Shown: positions 60,301-64,000 of the stretch, piece after piece
How positions within the stretch are numbered: position 1 is the first letter of the stretch
How the letters are laid out: every line of letters starts with the position of its first letter
DNA from: Cordia subcordata
Lineage: Eukaryota; Streptophyta; Magnoliopsida; Boraginales; Cordiaceae
DNA: 64,000 nucleotides
NCBI GenBank assembly: GCA_028554755.1
Contig: JAPTOF010000016.1
Coordinates: 7,105,001-7,169,000 of the forward strand
Reading direction: 5' to 3'
Position numbers and translations under genes: made by a program
Notes under the pieces: generated by a model
What the model was told of the DNA's origin: nothing
What the model saw: the letters and a program-made list of their open reading frames with translations, nothing else
Databases searched by the model: none

Positions 60301-60820
60301 TTTCTGAGATGTCCAATTAATGACGCTCAATGAAGAAATACTTCTGTGAAATGAGAAATGCCATTTATCCACATTCTCAACCAGTAACAGAGAAGTGACA
60401 ACAAAATAATAGAAATTACTGAGACAGTCCAATTAGTCACATTTGCAGTGATATCAAACAAATACGTTTCCATTTATGGCGAAACAAAAGAGTGAGGTAT
60501 ATTAAGTACATCCTTATATCAGATAAGAGTAAATAAAACCAAATCAAATCAAATTAAGTCAAGACTTATGTCCTATGCATGGGTTGGCTGACAGCAGATA
60601 GAATGTGAAATAAGAATGCCTACATTCTAGTTCATCAAAATTTTGTAAATAGAAGCAATCTTTACACAAGAATCAGTCCCTTGTGAAGCTAGAAATTTCT
60701 GCATTGAGCATGACACAAGGCAATAAACTATAAGACTATCACACTTTTGGTTCTGTCCGTTCTAGATTAGTATATTGGAAAACAATATTGTTTTGTAAAG
60801 CCAACAGAGTCCATCAGGAG
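57357..60820. other. spacer between the bHLH gene and GMP synthase
   Basis: It starts with the bHLH 3' UTR. No further gene is supported. It includes a (CT)n tract (58938-58959) and A-runs. The segment 59640-60180 is less AT-rich, and its minus strand has an 85-codon frame (59914-60171, LPLVPQVFEDGELSSPRNHK...) with no recognised domain. It lies downstream of GMP synthase on the same strand and could be a UTR or an unrecognised exon. Confidence 0.4.
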
Positions 60821-63078
60821 CTATTCCCATTCAATTGTTGCTGGAGGCTTCGATGTAATGTCTAGAAGAACTCGATTAACACCTCGAACTTCATTGCAGA
60901 TCTTATTGGCAACATCATTAAGGAACTTGTAATCAAATGGGTACCTGAATGTCATCAATTAAGAGAAATGCTCATGTGTTAAGAAATTTTTGTACTTTAG
61001 GACAGGGCAATAGCGTCATTAGCATATGCACAAGTGCACTGGATCTTAACAACAGATGCTCACTGCATATCATAGAGCGTGAAACTGGAAATTTCTTCAA
61101 CCCCTGGCACCCTGGATGCCCCACTTGGCCAAGAAAAACCCGAAGCAAGAGAAAAGAATAACTATATAGAGTGGACAAGTGCAGTTGCAGTCAAGCATTT
61201 GTTTACTTTCACTAACTAATCGTGACACTCACTCCTCAATGTAAAGCGACTATCTGATAAGACAAAATCCATTCCCTGTGTCTTTGTGAAAAAAATGGAA
61301 AAAAACTCTTAAGCATCATCCGAGAAATTTATAGGAGAGTGATGAAATAAGTGCTTTGATTTTCTTGATATAATTAACCCCTATTGAGTAAAACTCAAAT
61401 ACAAGGATCTAGATGCATTTTGCTGGAAGAAGAGATGACACCTCAATCACATTATCAAATTAACTTAAAGTAATTAGTGAAAAAATGTCCAAGATAAATG
61501 CGTACCAGTCTGCAGTCATTCCATCTTGACTTGTGACACCTCGAAGTGCAATAGGAAAGGCATGTGTCCTTTGATCTCCTTGAACTCCCACTGTTTTGCA
61601 ATCTAAAATGACAGCAAAAGCTTGCCAGATGGAATCATAAATGCCAGCATCTTTGATTGATTGAATAAATATCTCATCCGCCTAAAACACATTTCATCAG
61701 GAAAATCAGCAAAGTGAATCTAAAATAGCTAAGGCTATTTGGCCTAGTTATAAATTGACTGTTGCTTACTTTTTAATTTTCGAGCTACCAATTATTTTGA
61801 GAGAATGTTGGGCTCTCAAAAATATAGAGGGTTGTACTTTTTTAGTCGGGGGACAGCGTGGGGGAAGAAAAATAATTTCCAATACATAATGTGAAAATAA
61901 TTCCACAAAAGCCTTTTTCAAGAAGTTTTAATTTGGATTTTTCTTTTTTTAAAAAAGAAGCTTTAGCATTTACTAAAAGCTCTTGAAAGACAAGGCCAAA
62001 TAGATTAGCTGTACTGAAATCCTACCTGTCGGAGGGTATCCAACCTATCCCCTTCAGTAACATCACCAGCAACCCGAACAGCAAGGCCAGGACCAGGGAA
62101 AGGGTGGCGCTTCAGAAAGCCCTCTGGAACATTCAAAATTCTTCCCAATTGACGGACCTAATATACAATTGATGCAGTGCATTGAAGAAAAAGCACAACA
62201 TACACTGGAAATAATGAAAATCACTAAATAGGAGAATATTCAAAGCAAGAGAAGAGAGAAATACCTCATCCTTGAACAAAAGTTTTAGAGGTTCAATCAG
62301 TTTCAATTTCATGTCCTTGGGCAGGCCTCCAACATTATGGTGGCTCTTGATAGTATGTGAGTGAGATCTTCCGCTTCCAGGTGGCGGACAAGACTCAATT
62401 ACATCTGGATATAATGTTCCTTGGACCAGGTATGCAGGTTTCTTTCCTAATTTCTGCTCTAAATCATGAGCAAAAGCTTCGAAAACGCTGATAAACTCCT
62501 TTCCAATTATCTTCCTCTTATTTTCAGGTTCTGTCACACCTTTCAACTTGCTAAGAAATTGCTCTGAAGCATCAATGCAAGTAACAGGAAGATGGAGGTC
62601 CCTTTCAAAGGTTTCCATCACTCGCTCCCTTTCCTTATATCTAGAAGAAAAACACACAACAATCAAAGTCCAAATCATGGAAATAAAAGGAAGTAAAAGA
62701 ACCAAAAGTGCAAAGGTAGTCACAGGTTAGAATGGGAGCATAACACAAAAATGTTCAGCATGTCTGACATTCTTCTATGGTCATCATTATTATTTCATTA
62801 TTTTGAGAATAATAGCTAGAGGCTTACCTCAATAAACCATTATCAACAAAGACACAGTGAAGTCGGTCTCCGATTGCCTTGTGAACAAGAGTAGCTGCAA
62901 CTGTAGAATCAACACCCCCAGATAATGCACAGATGACATGTTCTTCAGGCCCCACCTTGCCATTGATAACTTTTATTTCTTCATCTAAAACATCTTCCAT
63001 CTTCCAGCCAGCGGTCACTCCACAAATATCAAAAAGGAAGTATCGCAGCGTTTCCATCCCTTCTAATGAATGGGTAAC
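60821..63078 (-). CDS. GMPS: GMP synthase (glutamine-hydrolysing), C-terminal exons; 5' part outside window
   Basis: Five minus-strand exons join in frame: 63078-62828, 62640-62265, 62157-62026, 61681-61506 and 60944-60821 (stop TAG), together 352 codons. They give the ATP-pyrophosphatase and dimerisation parts of GMP synthase, which makes GMP from XMP, ATP and glutamine in purine synthesis. Visible are [20 protein letters not shown] (the end of the glutaminase-side region), the PP-loop [40 protein letters not shown], the [20 protein letters not shown] loop, [40 protein letters not shown] and the terminal [10 protein letters not shown] bacterial or plant enzyme is about 525-535 residues, so roughly 180 residues with the class I amidotransferase Cys-His-Glu site are missing to the right, beyond an intron of more than 900 bp. 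No defect is seen in what is present. Confidence 0.95.
61727..62010. mobile_element. inverted-repeat element in a GMP synthase intron
   Basis: AGCTAAGGCTATTTGGCCTA at the left and, inverted from the right, AGCTAATCTATTTGGCCTTG are terminal repeats. The unit fills most of the 61682-62025 intron between two GMPS exons and ends about 16 bp from the 5' splice site of that intron. Non-coding. Confidence 0.6.
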
Positions 63079-63485
63079 CTGTATGCATTTTTTTAGTTAT
63101 GCAAATGCTAAAGGTATAGGTACATAAGCCATATGTTTACCCTCATCAGTAAACAGGATCCTGAGGAGGAATCTTCAAAATGAAGTGTTAAAAATAAAAA
63201 AATAAAAAAATGCGAGCACATAGCAAAACCACACTAGTTAAGTCTTAGGCTTAGGATAGCTGACCATTCCATAAATATAAAGAGTACAGCTTATTTCATT
63301 AAAACTGACACTCAGTAGAAGTAGGAGGCTTGAATACATTTTTTGCAGTATAAATCCTAAACCACATAACTAAGCAGAAAGATTCTATCTTTTGGAATAA
63401 TCAAGACATATCACGTACCAAGGCGCCTTTATAATTAATTAGATTTTTCTAAACGGTGCAGCATGCCATGCCAGAAAACCACCCA
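63079..63485. other. GMP synthase intron, no feature
   Basis: This is the intron upstream of the first visible GMPS exon on the minus strand. Nothing resembling the FHPE end of the glutaminase domain was found, so the preceding exon lies outside the window. Confidence 0.5.
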
Positions 63486-64000
63486 AAAAGAATCAATCTT
63501 CTTCTAACAGTCAAAACAAATAACATATTACAAAAGAACCTATATACTCAGCAACACTAATACTTCTCACATGACATCGAAAAGACAAATTAAGATTACA
63601 ACATTTCAGCAGAACTCAAACTCAGCACGCCTAGTTAGCAATTACAAACTTGGACAGAATCCATAATTTAATCCCACATAAATAAACCAAAAAGATTCTA
63701 ACTTTCAAGGTTACGAAAGCAATTACTATAATACGGAGAACTCGCATAACTTAATTTCAATAATTCTCAAATAACATCAAAAAGACCAATCATTTAGTAA
63801 AACTGAAACCCCAATGCACCAAATTAGCAAGATTACATGCTTCCACACAATTCACCATCTACAATCCACAGCCTAATACCACATTAGTTAACCAAAAAGA
63901 TTCTAACTTTCAAGGCTACTAAAACAATTAATATAATACGAAGGACCCACATAACTCGATTCCAGTACTTCTCAAATAACATCAAAAAGACCAATCATCT
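63486..64000. repeat. tandem repeat array, unit about 205 bp, in a GMP synthase intron
   Basis: 'ccaaaaagattctaactttc' + 'aaggYtac' recurs at about 63688 and 63893. Each is followed by 'aataYgRagRaccYRcataac', 'tctcaaataacatcaaaaag', 'ttagcaaRattaca' and 'cctaataccacat'. A more diverged unit begins near 63484 ('ccaaaaagaatcaatcttcttctaa', 'ttctcacatgacatcgaaaag'). The array runs off the right edge, so the copy number is unknown. Confidence 0.75.

Overview
The window is nuclear DNA of a flowering plant, most likely a eudicot and perhaps an asterid. It is AT-rich, its genes have many GT-AG introns, it carries a plant-type tRNA-Val, and it is full of plant transposons. The bHLH gene resembles the DELILA/JAF13/GL3 group. 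I see no bacterial or organellar features.

Genes from left to right. (1) 4588-9762 (+): an eight-exon gene for a 617-residue BAH + TFIIS-central-domain + zinc-ribbon chromatin protein. (2) 10994-11067 (-): tRNA-Val(CAC). (3) 17939-19581 (+): an intact two-exon organic cation/carnitine transporter (OCT-type MFS, 512 residues). (4) 21127-21560 and 24381-24785 (+): two broken OCT copies. (5) 36333-38018 (-): a second intact OCT gene (522 residues), inverted relative to the first. (6) 53663-57356 (+): an eight-exon IIIf bHLH regulator (635 residues) with a 15-base microexon. (7) 60821-63078 (-): the last five exons of GMP synthase, whose glutaminase half lies beyond the right edge.

Most of the rest is transposon debris. 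There is a 5'-truncated LINE at the left end, two Helitron-like copies in opposite orientation, and three copies of a 0.6-0.7 kb hAT-like element (one inside an intron of gene 1). There is also a deleted mini-Copia element, a MuDR transposase fragment joined to an OCT pseudogene, and many small inverted-repeat elements. The best-defined mobile structure is a nest: a Mutator-like element (42383-48946, perfect 9-bp target duplication) interrupted by a Ty3/gypsy element (42669-48084, 157-bp LTRs, perfect 5-bp target duplication) that has lost its integrase.

The genes do not form a pathway or operon. The only local theme is the OCT family, which has expanded and partly decayed over about 20 kb. 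I found no convincing new biological system. The oddest items are the intron-lacking OCT fragment fused to MuDR sequence, a perfect 96-bp palindrome beside the second OCT fragment, and an LTR-like block inside the gypsy element with a polypurine tract and a primer-binding site in circle-junction order. Exon boundaries were placed by eye from reading frame, GT/AG sites and family resemblance; no alignment was run.
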